Below, in pieces: positions 24,657 through 33,836 of a stretch of DNA of 64,000 bases. How positions within the stretch are numbered: position 1 is the stretch's first letter; the number at the start of each line of letters is the position of its first letter. A model generated the notes under the pieces. It saw only the letters and a list, made by a program, of their open reading frames with translations. It was not told where the DNA came from and ran no database searches. The stretch covers positions 186,001 to 250,000 of the forward strand of contig NZ_CACSIK010000002.1 in the NCBI RefSeq assembly GCF_902705875.1. Reading direction: 5' to 3'. This DNA is from Zhongshania aliphaticivorans (GTDB taxonomy: Bacteria > Pseudomonadota > Gammaproteobacteria > Pseudomonadales > Spongiibacteraceae). Made by a program: the position numbers and the translations under genes.

Positions 24657-26072
24657 ATGTCATTGGATAAATCGCTATTTAAAGTAGGTGTACGCCAGCG
24701 TATGAGTAAAAATGATGAATCACTACATCACCTTAAAACTGGCGCGTTTTCACGGCGCTTGGCGCTATCAAAATTAGGCGCGAGATACGGTGCGCGTGCT
24801 GTGCGGCAATCCATCTTGCAGCGCTTTGGTGGCGATGAAGAAGCCGCATTGGCGAAACGAAAAGAGAATATTGATTTTTTTGTTGAGGAGCTGGGCCGCT
24901 TAAAAGGCAGCGTGGTGAAAATCGGCCAGATGATGGCGACCTATGGTGATTACTTAATGCCTCCGGAGGTGGCAGAGGCCTTACACAAGCTTGAAGATAA
25001 TACGCCGCCCATGTCATGGCGAGCCATAAGGCCCGTGTTGGTGAAAGAATTAGGTGAGTCGGCGTTATTGGCCTTAGAGATAGATGAACAACCCTTGGCG
25101 GCGGCATCACTGGGGCAGGTGCATCGCGCGGTGTTGCGAGAAACTGGCGAAGCGCTGTGTATAAAGATTCAGTATCCGGGGGTGGATGACACCATTGACG
25201 CTGATTTTAGCGCGGTGATGCAGCTTTTAAAGGTATCTCGACTTATGCCGAGTACCCGGAATTTAGATGATTGGTTTGGTGATATCCGCTTGTTGCTTCA
25301 TAAAGAAGTGGATTACGAACAAGAGCGCCGCGACCTTGATTTTGTTTACCAAGCATTAGCGGATGATTCTCGATTTGTCGTGCCAAAAAGCTACCCGCAA
25401 TTTTGCACACGTCGTGTTCTTTGTATGAGTTACGAGGAGGCGGTATCGGTTAACGCGGCAGAAGTTGCGGATTTATCGCAAGCTCGACGTAATCGTTTGG
25501 GCAGAGCGGTCTTGGATTTATTTCTCACGGAATTGTTTACATGGCGACGTATGCAAACTGATCCCAATTTTGGTAATTTTCGAGTGCGCATTGATAGCAA
25601 CGGCACAGATGACAAATTAGTACTTTTAGATTTTGGTGCAATGCGCTTATTGCCCAATGCCTTTGCCAGCGAGTTTTGCGATATGTTGTTGGCCGCGTGT
25701 GGACGGGATAAAGCCCAGTTTTTACAGCGTGCAATTAGCCTAGGGTTTATGAAGCCCCATTTCCCTCAGGCAGTTCTTGATAATTTTGTTGATATTGGTG
25801 TTGATATCGCAGAGCCTTTGCGAAAAATTGATGACACTGTGCCTGCCCGAGCACTTACTGAAGATGGGCAGTATTGCTGGCGTCATAGCGGTTTACCACA
25901 GCGAATAGTCAAGCGCGCAGTGGCGGCATCGATCAGCAAATATTTTGCCCTGCCTCCTAAAGATTTTCTGTATGTGATGAGAAAGTTAATGGGGGTTTAT
26001 GCTTTGATTGCGCTATTAGATGCACAATTTACTGCAGATGATGTGTTAGAAACCTATTCACCCAAAGAGTAG
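24657..26072 (+). CDS. ABC1/AarF/UbiB-family atypical kinase
   Basis: A protein-kinase-like-fold protein of the ABC1 family, several of which support ubiquinone biosynthesis. GSVVKIGQMMATYGDYLMP is the KxGQ N-terminal extension that defines the family. AAASLGQVHRAVL is the Ala-rich nucleotide loop (in place of the Gly-rich loop), CIKIQYPG the conserved Lys, QTDPNFGNF the catalytic-loop equivalent and LLDFGAMRLLP the DFG equivalent. At 472 residues it lacks the C-terminal membrane helices of UbiB, so it is probably a different ABC1 member. Start uncertain: the GTG at 24609, ATG at 24657 and ATG at 24702 are all in frame with weak ribosome sites. Confidence 0.85.
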   Translation: MSLDKSLFKVGVRQRMSKNDESLHHLKTGAFSRRLALSKLGARYGARAVRQSILQRFGGDEEAALAKRKENIDFFVEELGRLKGSVVKIGQMMATYGDYLMPPEVAEALHKLEDNTPPMSWRAIRPVLVKELGESALLALEIDEQPLAAASLGQVHRAVLRETGEALCIKIQYPGVDDTIDADFSAVMQLLKVSRLMPSTRNLDDWFGDIRLLLHKEVDYEQERRDLDFVYQALADDSRFVVPKSYPQFCTRRVLCMSYEEAVSVNAAEVADLSQARRNRLGRAVLDLFLTELFTWRRMQTDPNFGNFRVRIDSNGTDDKLVLLDFGAMRLLPNAFASEFCDMLLAACGRDKAQFLQRAISLGFMKPHFPQAVLDNFVDIGVDIAEPLRKIDDTVPARALTEDGQYCWRHSGLPQRIVKRAVAASISKYFALPPKDFLYVMRKLMGVYALIALLDAQFTADDVLETYSPKE

Positions 26073-26091
26073 GTATAAAAAGAGAAGGCAT

Positions 26092-26112
26092 AAAAAAGGC
26101 CGCAAAGCGGCC
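26092..26112 (-). terminator. Intrinsic terminator for the leftward cytochrome b561-yceI operon
   Basis: GGCCGC-aaa-GCGGCC (26098-26112). Read leftward, the stem is followed by six T (26092-26097 are A on the + strand). It lies 93 bp after the yceI stop and 20 bp after the ABC1 gene, and could also pause the rightward transcript. Confidence 0.8.
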
Positions 26113-26204
26113 GAATAAATTGAAACTGGATGAGGGTCATTCCTAAGCTTTGAGCCTTATAGACCAATAAAGTTCATACCAGCATTAAAGTAATATGGAC
26201 AGTA

Positions 26205-26786
26205 CTACATCATTGATTGCGCAATACCTTCTATATCTAAGATCAGCTCTACCGTTTGCGAGGCGGGGCCGAGATTTTTAGTAATACCAAAATCTTTAAG
26301 GGCGATTTCGGTTGTGCCGTGGAATCCTTGGCGCACACCACCCCATGGGTCTTTGCCGCCGCCAATTTCTGACACCGCAATAGTGACCGGCTGAGTTACA
26401 CCGTGCAGTGTGAGCGTACCTTTTAGTTCAGCTTTACCGTCCGTTAGTGGGGTAAAGCTGATGCTTTTAAAGGTGGCGATAGGGAATTTCTCGACCTCTA
26501 GGAAATCTTTACCTCGCAAATGCTTGTCACGCTCGGCGTGATTGCTGTCGACGCTGGAGGTTTTGATGGTGACATCAACCGTCGATGCTTCGGGTTTGGC
26601 TGGGTCGTAATTAAAACGTCCTTCAAAATCATTGAAGCGGCCATATAGCCAGCTATAACCAAGATGTTTGATTTTAAATTGAATGAAGGCATGAGCCCCT
26701 GCAGTGTCAATTTTATATTCTGCAGCGTGCAAGGCTCCGCTGAAGCCAAGAAGTGCGGTAAAGCCAAGTGCGATGAGTTTTTTCAT
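26205..26786 (-). CDS. YceI-family periplasmic lipid-binding protein
   Basis: A 193-residue exported lipocalin-like barrel of the YceI family, which binds isoprenoid or other lipids in the periplasm. The signal peptide is [21 protein letters not shown], then [35 protein letters not shown], the family start. [35 protein letters not shown] is the most conserved segment. The start overlaps the stop of the cytochrome b561 gene by four bases (ATGA), a pairing very common in proteobacteria and probably translationally coupled. Confidence 0.93.
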   Translation of the reverse strand: MKKLIALGFTALLGFSGALHAAEYKIDTAGAHAFIQFKIKHLGYSWLYGRFNDFEGRFNYDPAKPEASTVDVTIKTSSVDSNHAERDKHLRGKDFLEVEKFPIATFKSISFTPLTDGKAELKGTLTLHGVTQPVTIAVSEIGGGKDPWGGVRQGFHGTTEIALKDFGITKNLGPASQTVELILDIEGIAQSMM

Positions 26787-27379
26787 AGTCCATTTTCCTT
26801 TTCAGTAGAGTGTACAGGAGTGATGTTTTTGGCGTCTCGCCCCAGCATTTTGAGCAAGGTCGAGTCGCGGTTAATAAAATGATGTTTCAATGCTGCGAGC
26901 GCATGAACACCGGCGAGTAAAATAAGTGCCCATGCGAGAATCTCGTGAATCTCACCGGCAATATCCTCTTGTTCGGCAATGCCATATAAGGTTGCCGGTA
27001 CGCTAAACCAATCAAATACCTGAATGGGTCGACCGTCGGCGGTCGATATTAAATAACCAGCGACCATCAACGCTAACATTAAACCGTATAGCGCAAAATG
27101 GGCGAGGTGGCTAGTTATGCGCTCCCAGCGTTTGAGGGCGGGATCGTCAAGAGGACGAATATTAATATTGCGCCAGATAATACGGCCGATTAATAGGGTA
27201 AATAAAATGATGCCAATACTTTTATGGATGGCGGGCGCATCTTGATACCAAGGGTCATAGTAGGATAGTTCGCGCATCCAAATGCCTAGCGCGAACATGG
27301 CAATTACCACCAGCGCCATAAGCCAATGTAAGCCCATGCTTATCCAGCCATAGCGGCTGCGAGTATTTTTTATTGGCAT
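26783..27379 (-). CDS. Cytochrome b561 family protein
   Basis: A four-helix membrane cytochrome (198 residues) that carries two b haems and passes electrons from quinol; partner of the YceI protein in this operon. [27 protein letters not shown] is helix 1 with a haem His. [21 protein letters not shown] is helix 2. [23 protein letters not shown] is helix 3. [26 protein letters not shown] is helix 4, with the remaining His ligands. First gene of the two-gene leftward operon. Confidence 0.92.
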   Translation of the reverse strand: MPIKNTRSRYGWISMGLHWLMALVVIAMFALGIWMRELSYYDPWYQDAPAIHKSIGIILFTLLIGRIIWRNINIRPLDDPALKRWERITSHLAHFALYGLMLALMVAGYLISTADGRPIQVFDWFSVPATLYGIAEQEDIAGEIHEILAWALILLAGVHALAALKHHFINRDSTLLKMLGRDAKNITPVHSTEKENGL

Positions 27380-27581
27380 GGTGCGTCCCCTGATTGCACG
27401 ATGTTTGCGTATAGACTGAGTATATAAACAATAAATTCATATAAAAGTGCAAAATTTAGCGGATATTAATCAGTTTAATTAATGTAAAGCGGTGGTGGGT
27501 CGTATTGGTCGTGATGACTAGGGTGATATTTTTTAAATTACCCCTCGATTGCGGCTTGCTATTGCGCTTGCTCTCGATCTG

Positions 27582-27602
27582 AAGTATTGTTGATAGATAC
27601 TT
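27582..27602. promoter_or_regulatory. Candidate operator upstream of marR-like gene
   Basis: AAGTAT-tgttgatag-ATACTT, a perfect 6-bp inverted repeat 28 bp before the start codon of the MarR-family gene. MarR proteins often repress their own gene through such palindromes; this is inferred from position only. Confidence 0.35.
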
Positions 27603-27630
27603 TACCTTTCAAGTACTAGGGGCTTTATTT

Positions 27631-28050
27631 GTGACCTTGCATAGTTCATTAAATTTATTGACAGATATTGTTAGTTTAAGCGCTGCATTTGTGAAACGAG
27701 CTGATCGAAAGCTAAGTGCTCACGGTATTAGTTTTGCCGAGTTTATGGTGATGCATCACCTGAATATGGCAACAGACCATACCATGAGCCGTACCGAACT
27801 AGCTGACGCGGTGAGTTTGTCGGCATCGGGTATCACCAAAAAGCTGAACCCCATGCAGAAATTACACTTGGTTGAAAAAGAGGTTAATCAGCGAGATGCG
27901 CGGTATAGCTTGGTCAAACTGAGCGCAACGGGGGTGGAGATATACCATGATGCGCTAGTCACCTGTATTCACTGTGCAGATGAACTGACCGAAAATGTGA
28001 CGGACAAACAGCTAAGTACCTTGCTGGAAATTTGTGCAAAATTAAAATAG
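27631..28050 (+). CDS. MarR-family transcriptional regulator
   Basis: A 139-residue winged-helix regulator. MSRTELADAVSLSASGITKKLNPMQKLHLVEKEVNQRDARYSLVKLSATGVEIY (about residues 50-105) is the wing-helix DNA-binding domain, with the D-x-R dimer/wing motif. The flanking helices form the dimer domain. The start is GTG at 27631 with AGGGG nine bases upstream. It is convergent with the third LLM oxidoreductase gene, which may or may not be its target. Confidence 0.88.
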   Translation: MTLHSSLNLLTDIVSLSAAFVKRADRKLSAHGISFAEFMVMHHLNMATDHTMSRTELADAVSLSASGITKKLNPMQKLHLVEKEVNQRDARYSLVKLSATGVEIYHDALVTCIHCADELTENVTDKQLSTLLEICAKLK

Positions 28051-28072
28051 CACGGTTTAATTGATCAAGTAT

Positions 28073-28954
28073 TTACCGGCCAGCAATCAGGTTTGCTAAG
28101 CGGTCTACCTCAGAAATATCAGCCGTGGCTGGCACCAATTGAATTTCGTCACAGCCCAAGGCCTCTATCGCATCTAGGCCGTCTTTAATGGCCGAGGGAT
28201 CATGCATTGTCATGGTGTTGGCAATATCTCGGGCGTCTTTTTCGCCAAAGGTTTTTAGATAATCAAACACGTAGTTGCCCAGTGCTGTTTTAGAGTTATT
28301 GCTGAGTGAGTACCAAAATCCGGCCATGCGGTAAGGTTTGTGTTCTCGTCCAGATACTTGCCATGCGCTGTCTGCAGAGTCGAAGAAATGCTTGATCAGG
28401 TCAGCATTGCCATCCATCGCAAAGCTGTATAAACCGTCTGCCCATTTCGAGACTCGGTTGATACTTTTGGGGCCCATAGCACCAACAAGAATAGCTGGGC
28501 CCCCGGCTTGAATTGGTGTGGGGCCAATTTCTTCTAGGCCGTCCAAGCGTTCGCCGCGCCATATTTTCTTCATGGTTGCGATTTGATCATCCATTCGCTG
28601 GAAGCGATTTTTAAAACTGGCATCCAAGGCTTGATAGTCTTTTTCTCGGCCACCGACACCGACGGTGAGCATAACGCGTCCTTCAGAGAGGATGTCTAGC
28701 GTCGCTATTTCTTTGGCAGCTTGTACAGCGCTATGCATAGGGAGAACGTATAGAGCAGGAATGATTTTTACACGCTCAGTCTTAGCGGCGGCAAACGCCA
28801 AGATATTGCGCATTTCATAGCTGTAACCAGTAATACGTTCACCACAAGATAAGCTGTAAAACGGCCCTTGGTCTATGATGTGACACCAGTCCTTAAAGTC
28901 TTGGCGGCTGATGCCAGATTGCATATAGGGAAGGCAAATACCAATTTTCATCAT
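28073..28954 (-). CDS. LLM-class flavin-dependent oxidoreductase 3
   Basis: A luciferase-fold enzyme of 293 residues, F420- or FMN-dependent, substrate unknown. MKIGICLPYMQSGISRQDFKDW opens the barrel. AAKTERVKIIPALYVLPMHSAVQAAKEIATLDILSEGRVMLTVGVGGREKDYQAL is the conserved central part, including the Gly-rich phosphate-binding turn. GGPAILVGAMGPKSINRVSKWADGLYSF is the family C-terminal signature. Two adjacent ATG codons could start it. It is probably monocistronic, between a convergent MarR gene and a divergent ZntB gene. Confidence 0.87.
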   Translation of the reverse strand: MMKIGICLPYMQSGISRQDFKDWCHIIDQGPFYSLSCGERITGYSYEMRNILAFAAAKTERVKIIPALYVLPMHSAVQAAKEIATLDILSEGRVMLTVGVGGREKDYQALDASFKNRFQRMDDQIATMKKIWRGERLDGLEEIGPTPIQAGGPAILVGAMGPKSINRVSKWADGLYSFAMDGNADLIKHFFDSADSAWQVSGREHKPYRMAGFWYSLSNNSKTALGNYVFDYLKTFGEKDARDIANTMTMHDPSAIKDGLDAIEALGCDEIQLVPATADISEVDRLANLIAGR

Positions 28955-29143
28955 TCATTCCAGTAAGATTATTATTTTAGGATTCAGGAGGTCTGACTAC
29001 CTTGTGTTATTCGTATAGCAACAGCTCCCAGTCTTATTGATGTGACGAGACGGTTTGCTCAATACCGTGAGTACTGAATGATTGTTCGTCATGGTGTTGC
29101 TGTGCGATTATCGGTGACAAGCTTAAATAAAGAGATACTCGGA

Positions 29144-30112
29144 ATGGATGAGTTTTTAGTGTACGCGAAAATACTCGATGGTCAGGGTGGTGCTCGAGAT
29201 ATTAGCGAGGCGGAATTGTCCACTTGGCAGCCAGAGCAGGGTTTGCTGTGGCTACATTTCGATTACAGCAAGCCGGAAACCTTGTCTTGGCTGGAGGACC
29301 ATAGTGGTTTGGACGACATCGCTATTTCTGCTTTAGTGGCAGAAGACACCCGTCCGCGAGCAACGTCTCACTGTGGCGGCCTGTTAATGGCCTTGCGGGG
29401 TGTAAATATGAACCCAGAAGCCGATCCCGAAGATATGGTTTCTATACGCTTATTTGTTCATGAGCACCGGATTATCAGTTCGCGAAAGCGTCAGTTGTTA
29501 TCAGTTGATGACATTGTTCGTAGTTTTAAAGAGGGAGAGGGGCCAGAAACGAGTTCTGAATTTGTGGCGATGCTATGCGATCGTCTGGTTCGACGTATGG
29601 CGGGGCCCATTGATAATGCGGAAGATAAAGTTGATGAGCTAGAAGAAAACTTACTTAGCAGTGCGCGTGCAAAACTGCGCAGTGAGCTGGGACAGGTGCG
29701 TCGTCAATCCATTGCTCTGCGGCGTTATTTGGCACCGCAGCGGGATGCGTTGAGTTGGGTGCAGAGTGAGCGTTTGCCTTGGTTTGGTGATGATCAGCGG
29801 CGTCACGTTAGGGAGGTGAGTGATCGCTTAGCGCAGTATATAGAAACCTTAGACAGTATTCGTGAGCGCGCTGCGGTCAGCCAAGAAGAGTTGGTCAATC
29901 AGATTTCGGAAGAGTCGAACAATCGAATGTACGTGCTGTCGATTGTGTCGGCGATTTTTTTACCGCTGGGGTTTGCGACCGGACTGCTGGGTATAAATGT
30001 GGGAGGTATTCCTGGCGCTGACAATGGCGATGCCTTTGCGATTTTTATTGGAATACTCGTCGCAATATCCGGTGCCCTATTGGTGTTCTTCCGCTATAAA
30101 AAATGGCTGTAA
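29144..30112 (+). CDS. zntB: Zinc transporter ZntB (CorA superfamily)
   Basis: A pentameric metal channel/transporter of the CorA 2-TM-GxN family, here 322 residues. The large cytoplasmic N-terminal domain contains GLLWLHFDYSKPETLSWL and PRATSHCGGLLMALRGVN. A long helical region (IDNAEDKVDELEENLLS and beyond) leads to two C-terminal helices, the first ending in FLPLGFATGLLGINVGGIPG. GIN instead of the GMN of magnesium CorA proteins, followed by VGGIPG, is the ZntB form. The ATG at 29144 fits the family start MDEFLVYA; 22 codons upstream are open but unsupported. Confidence 0.92.
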   Translation: MDEFLVYAKILDGQGGARDISEAELSTWQPEQGLLWLHFDYSKPETLSWLEDHSGLDDIAISALVAEDTRPRATSHCGGLLMALRGVNMNPEADPEDMVSIRLFVHEHRIISSRKRQLLSVDDIVRSFKEGEGPETSSEFVAMLCDRLVRRMAGPIDNAEDKVDELEENLLSSARAKLRSELGQVRRQSIALRRYLAPQRDALSWVQSERLPWFGDDQRRHVREVSDRLAQYIETLDSIRERAAVSQEELVNQISEESNNRMYVLSIVSAIFLPLGFATGLLGINVGGIPGADNGDAFAIFIGILVAISGALLVFFRYKKWL

Positions 30113-30171
30113 AGGTATTGAATGGATGCGGTCTGATCGCGGTGGTGCAGTGGCTTGATTCGAGAAATACC

Positions 30172-30209
30172 CAAGCAACGGATGGCAGTTAACTGCCATC
30201 CGTTGCTTG
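30172..30209. terminator. 38-bp perfect palindrome between convergent zntB and metF
   Basis: The left arm CAAGCAACGGATGGCAGTT (30172-30190) is followed directly by its exact reverse complement (30191-30209) without a spacer. It sits in the 106-bp gap between two convergent genes, so it probably ends or protects both transcripts, although neither side has a T run. Confidence 0.6.
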
Positions 30210-30218
30210 AATCACAGT

Positions 30219-31052
30219 TTAAGGGTGTGACTCTATAACTGCTTGGGCAATGCTTTTTATCGGCTCAACCTGATTCATGCTGTAAAAATGAATACCGGGA
30301 GCGCCGCCTTCCATTAGGATGTGACTAAGCTCGGTGACAAACTCTTTACCAAACTCAATAATACTTTGTTGGTCGTCGCCATAACCTTCTAGTTTTTGCG
30401 CCAACCAGCGCGGAATGTCAGCACCACAGTTACGAGAGAATCGCGCCAAGTTTGTAAAATTAGTAATGGGCATTATGCCGGGATAAATCGGCTTGCTAAT
30501 GCCGGCTTTCTCACAGGCATCCATAAAGTAAAAATACGAGTCAGCACTAAAGAAATACTGGGTAATCGCGCTGTCGGCACCGGCGTCGAGCTTGTCTTTT
30601 AAAAAGCCAATGTCGGCGTCATAGGTTTTCGCATCAGGATGAATTTCTGGGTAGGCGGCTACCTCTAGCTGAAAATGGTCGCCGGTGTGTTTGCGAATAA
30701 ATTCTACGAGCCCTCTGGCGTAAATTAAGCGCGTTGCTCCCATACCTGACGGAATGTCGCCCCGCAGTGCGACGATGCGGTCAATGCCTGCGTCTTTATA
30801 GCTATTAAGAAGGGCTAAAATATCAGCCTCTTCATCGCCACCGAAGGACAAATGTGGCGCCACCGACAAGCCGGCTTTTTTGGTTTCCAGCACAATGTCA
30901 CGGGTGTTGTCGCGGGTAGATCCGCCAGCACCGTATGTCACTGAGAAAAACTCGGGATTTAGTGATGCCAATTGGCTGCGAGTGTCTTTTAATTTTTCGC
31001 GACCCGCTTCGGTTTTGGGTGGGAAAAATTCAAAGCTGTAACGATTTGCCAT
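30219..31052 (-). CDS. metF: 5,10-methylenetetrahydrofolate reductase
   Basis: Reduces methylene-THF to methyl-THF with FAD and NAD(P)H, providing the methyl group for methionine synthesis. FEFFPPKTEAGREKL at the N-terminus contains the catalytic Glu. SVTYGAGGSTRDNT is the FAD/NADH segment, and RIVALRGDIPSGMG and EVAAYPEIHPDA bind flavin and folate. At 277 residues it is the short bacterial form. Last gene of the leftward sahR-metK-ahcY-metF operon, separated from ahcY by a 101-nt structured leader. Confidence 0.95.
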   Translation of the reverse strand: MANRYSFEFFPPKTEAGREKLKDTRSQLASLNPEFFSVTYGAGGSTRDNTRDIVLETKKAGLSVAPHLSFGGDEEADILALLNSYKDAGIDRIVALRGDIPSGMGATRLIYARGLVEFIRKHTGDHFQLEVAAYPEIHPDAKTYDADIGFLKDKLDAGADSAITQYFFSADSYFYFMDACEKAGISKPIYPGIMPITNFTNLARFSRNCGADIPRWLAQKLEGYGDDQQSIIEFGKEFVTELSHILMEGGAPGIHFYSMNQVEPIKSIAQAVIESHP

Positions 31053-31085
31053 GATAATGTTCCGTGGTGTTGAGCGTGTGGGCCA

Positions 31086-31138
31086 GTGTCGGAAGTCTAA
31101 AGTAAGCCATCTAGGGCTACTCCTCAGCCATCCGACAC
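31086..31138 (-). promoter_or_regulatory. Structured RNA leader between ahcY and metF with alternative helices
   Basis: Read leftward, an 8-bp closing stem GTGTCGGA/TCCGACAC (31131-31138 with 31086-31093) encloses two competing helices. AGTAGCC can pair with GGCT upstream (hairpin GGCT-gaggagt-AGCC, 31115-31129) or with GGCTTACT downstream. Such mutually exclusive pairing is typical of regulatory leaders. It lacks the conserved cores I know from SAH riboswitches, so class and ligand are unknown. Confidence 0.4.
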
Positions 31139-31153
31139 CAGTCGTCCAACTAA

Positions 31154-32545
31154 TTAATACTTATAGCTCTCAGGTTTGAACGGGCCTTCTACGCTGACGC
31201 CAATGTAGTCTGCCTGAGCTTGGCTGAGCTGGGTAACAACGCCGCCAAATCCGGCAACCATGTCGGCTGCGACTTCTTCATCTAGCTTTTTAGGCAGCAC
31301 TTTTACGGTGATAGCATCGGTTTTTAAGCTGGCATCAATGTCGGCAAAGCGACGCTCGTACAAATACATTTGCGCAAGTACTTGGTTGGCGAATGAGCCA
31401 TCCATGATACGGCTTGGGTGACCCGTTGCATTGCCAAGGTTAACCAAACGGCCTTCAGATAACAGAATCAGGTGATCGTTTTCTGCTTTGTTGCGATAGA
31501 CAAGGTGAACCTGTGGTTTAACTTCTTCCCACTGCCAGTTTTTGCGCATGAAGGCGGTATCAATTTCATTGTCAAAGTGGCCGATATTACAAACTACACA
31601 GCCGTTTTTCAGACCTTTTAGCATATTTGAGTCGCAGACATTGACGTTGCCGGTGGTGGTAACCAACAGGTCGGTGTTGCCCAATACAGCGGTGTTGATG
31701 CAGGCTTCTGTGCCGTCGTTAAGACCATTGTTGTAAGGTGACACAACTTCAAAGCCATCCATGCAGGCTTGCATTGCACAGATAGGATCAATTTCACTGA
31801 TCTTAACAATCATGCCTTCTTGGCGAAGTGATTGGGCAGAGCCTTTGCCTACGTCACCATAGCCAATAACCAATGCTTTTTTGCCTGATAACAGGTGATC
31901 TGTGCCGCGTTTGATAGCGTCGTTTAAGCTGTGACGGCAACCGTATTTGTTGTCGTTTTTAGACTTGGTGACAGAATCATTTACGTTAATAGCGGGTACT
32001 TTCAGTTCGCCTTTTTTCAGCATCTCTTGCAGACGGTGAACACCTGTTGTGGTCTCTTCAGTAATGCCGTGAATGCCGTCCATAATTTGCGGGTATTTTT
32101 GGTGTAGCAGGCCAGTTAAATCGCCGCCATCGTCTAACACCATATTGGCATCCCAAGGTTGGCCATCTTTAAGGATGGTTTGCTCTAGGCACCATTCGTA
32201 TTCTTCTTCGGTTTCACCTTTCCACGCAAAGACGGGAATACCTGCTGCAGCAATAGCGGCGGCAGCGTGATCTTGGGTAGAGAAAATATTGCAAGATGAC
32301 CAGCGTACTTCGGCGCCGAGCTCAATCAAGGTTTCAATTAACACGCCGGTTTGAATCGTCATGTGGATACAACCAAGAATTTTTGCATCGGCTAAGGGCT
32401 TGCTTGCACCGTACTTGCTACGCAAAGCCATCAGCGCTGGCATTTCGCCTTCGGCAATGCTGAGTTCTTTACGACCCCAAGCGGCTAGGCTGATGTCAGC
32501 TACTTTGTAATCGTTGAATCCTGAATCTGCTTGTGTTGCTGTCAT
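31154..32545 (-). CDS. ahcY: S-adenosylhomocysteine hydrolase
   Basis: Splits S-adenosylhomocysteine to adenosine and homocysteine with tightly bound NAD+, relieving product inhibition of methyltransferases. [36 protein letters not shown] is the conserved substrate-domain segment. [21 protein letters not shown] (GxGxxG) binds NAD+. The C-terminal FKPESYKY, with the terminal Lys-Tyr, reaches into the neighbouring subunit. At 463 residues it includes the insertion usual in proteobacterial forms. It follows metK by 36 bases in the operon. Confidence 0.97.
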   Translation of the reverse strand: MTATQADSGFNDYKVADISLAAWGRKELSIAEGEMPALMALRSKYGASKPLADAKILGCIHMTIQTGVLIETLIELGAEVRWSSCNIFSTQDHAAAAIAAAGIPVFAWKGETEEEYEWCLEQTILKDGQPWDANMVLDDGGDLTGLLHQKYPQIMDGIHGITEETTTGVHRLQEMLKKGELKVPAINVNDSVTKSKNDNKYGCRHSLNDAIKRGTDHLLSGKKALVIGYGDVGKGSAQSLRQEGMIVKISEIDPICAMQACMDGFEVVSPYNNGLNDGTEACINTAVLGNTDLLVTTTGNVNVCDSNMLKGLKNGCVVCNIGHFDNEIDTAFMRKNWQWEEVKPQVHLVYRNKAENDHLILLSEGRLVNLGNATGHPSRIMDGSFANQVLAQMYLYERRFADIDASLKTDAITVKVLPKKLDEEVAADMVAGFGGVVTQLSQAQADYIGVSVEGPFKPESYKY

Positions 32546-32581
32546 AATATTGTCCTTTGTCTTTGTTAATTTGCCGCGAAA

Positions 32582-33790
32582 TTACAGTGCGCTGTTCAGT
32601 GCATCTGCGCGGTCGGTTTTTTCCCAGCTAAAAGCAGTGCTGGTTTCTGATTTAGTTTCGCCGTTGTCCTTCCATGTATAAGTGTGCTCGTAAGGGTCGC
32701 GACCAAAATGACCGTAGGCGGCAGTGGGTTGATACATGGGGTGAGCTAGGTCAAGCATGGTGGTGATGCCGTAAGGTCGCAGGTCGAAGACTTCACGTAC
32801 AGCGGCAATTAGTTTGGCGTCGCTGACTTTGCCGGTGCCAAACGTATTGATAGAGATCGACGTGGGCTCGGCAACGCCAATGGCGTAGGAAACTTGAATT
32901 TCACAGCGATCCGCTAGGCCGGCGGCGACAATATTTTTGGCCACATAACGACCTGCATAAGCAGCGCTGCGGTCAACCTTAGATGGATCTTTGCCAGAGA
33001 ATGCGCCACCACCGTGACGGGCCATGCCGCCATAGGTGTCGACGATGATTTTACGTCCCGTCAAACCACAGTCACCGACAGGGCCGCCAATTACAAAGTT
33101 GCCAGTGGGGTTAATGTGGAATTTTGTGCCGGCGTGAAGCAGTTCAGCGGGCAGAACGTGTTTGATAATTTCTTCACGTACCGCTTCTTGCAAATCAGCC
33201 TGGGAAATTTCTGGATTGTGCTGGGTTGAAAGTACAATCGCGTCGACAGCCACAGGTACACCATTTTCATAGCGTAAAGTGACTTGGCTTTTTGCGTCAG
33301 GGCGCAGCCAAGGCAAGCTGCCGTTTTTGCGCAGCTGTGCTTGCCGCTCCACTAAGCGGTGAGAATAAAACAGCGGGGCGGGCATTAACGATTCAGTTTC
33401 GTTGGTGGCGTAACCAAACATTAAGCCTTGGTCGCCGGCGCCTTGGTCTTCTGGTTTTGCGCGATCGACACCTTGGTTGATATCGATAGACTGTTTGCCA
33501 ATGGCGTTGAGAACCGCGCAGCTCGCGCCATCAAAACCGACGTCTGAGCTGTTGTAGCCGATGCCGGTAATAACGTCGCGAATAATGTCTTCTAAGTCGA
33601 CATAGCAAGAGGTGCTAACTTCGCCAGCAACAATGGCCATGCCGGTTTTAACCAGTGTTTCAACGGCAACACGCGCGTATTTGTCGCGAGCGATAATGGC
33701 GTCTAGTACCGCATCAGAAATCTGATCGGCCATTTTGTCTGGATGTCCTTCCGATACGGACTCTGATGTAAATATACTGTAGTCAGACAT
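32582..33790 (-). CDS. metK: S-adenosylmethionine synthetase
   Basis: Makes SAM from methionine and [30 protein letters not shown] is the N-terminal metal/ATP site. [16 protein letters not shown] is the methionine/phosphate loop, and [27 protein letters not shown] is the P-loop-like signature. About 402 residues. The start at 33790 fits the family N-terminus ([12 protein letters not shown]) and has AGAGGA upstream; the frame remains open for 14 codons above. It lies directly downstream of the SahR-like gene. Confidence 0.97.
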   Translation of the reverse strand: MSDYSIFTSESVSEGHPDKMADQISDAVLDAIIARDKYARVAVETLVKTGMAIVAGEVSTSCYVDLEDIIRDVITGIGYNSSDVGFDGASCAVLNAIGKQSIDINQGVDRAKPEDQGAGDQGLMFGYATNETESLMPAPLFYSHRLVERQAQLRKNGSLPWLRPDAKSQVTLRYENGVPVAVDAIVLSTQHNPEISQADLQEAVREEIIKHVLPAELLHAGTKFHINPTGNFVIGGPVGDCGLTGRKIIVDTYGGMARHGGGAFSGKDPSKVDRSAAYAGRYVAKNIVAAGLADRCEIQVSYAIGVAEPTSISINTFGTGKVSDAKLIAAVREVFDLRPYGITTMLDLAHPMYQPTAAYGHFGRDPYEHTYTWKDNGETKSETSTAFSWEKTDRADALNSAL

Positions 33791-33836
33791 GTTGCTAGGT
33801 CCTCTGTGGTTAGTCACTCCAGTTACCGACAATAAG

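Noticed and set aside
31053..31153. SAH riboswitch upstream of metF
   Set aside because: Context fits, and GAGGAG is present, but the other conserved cores of the SAH class as I know them are missing and the fold is different; reported only as an unknown structured leader.
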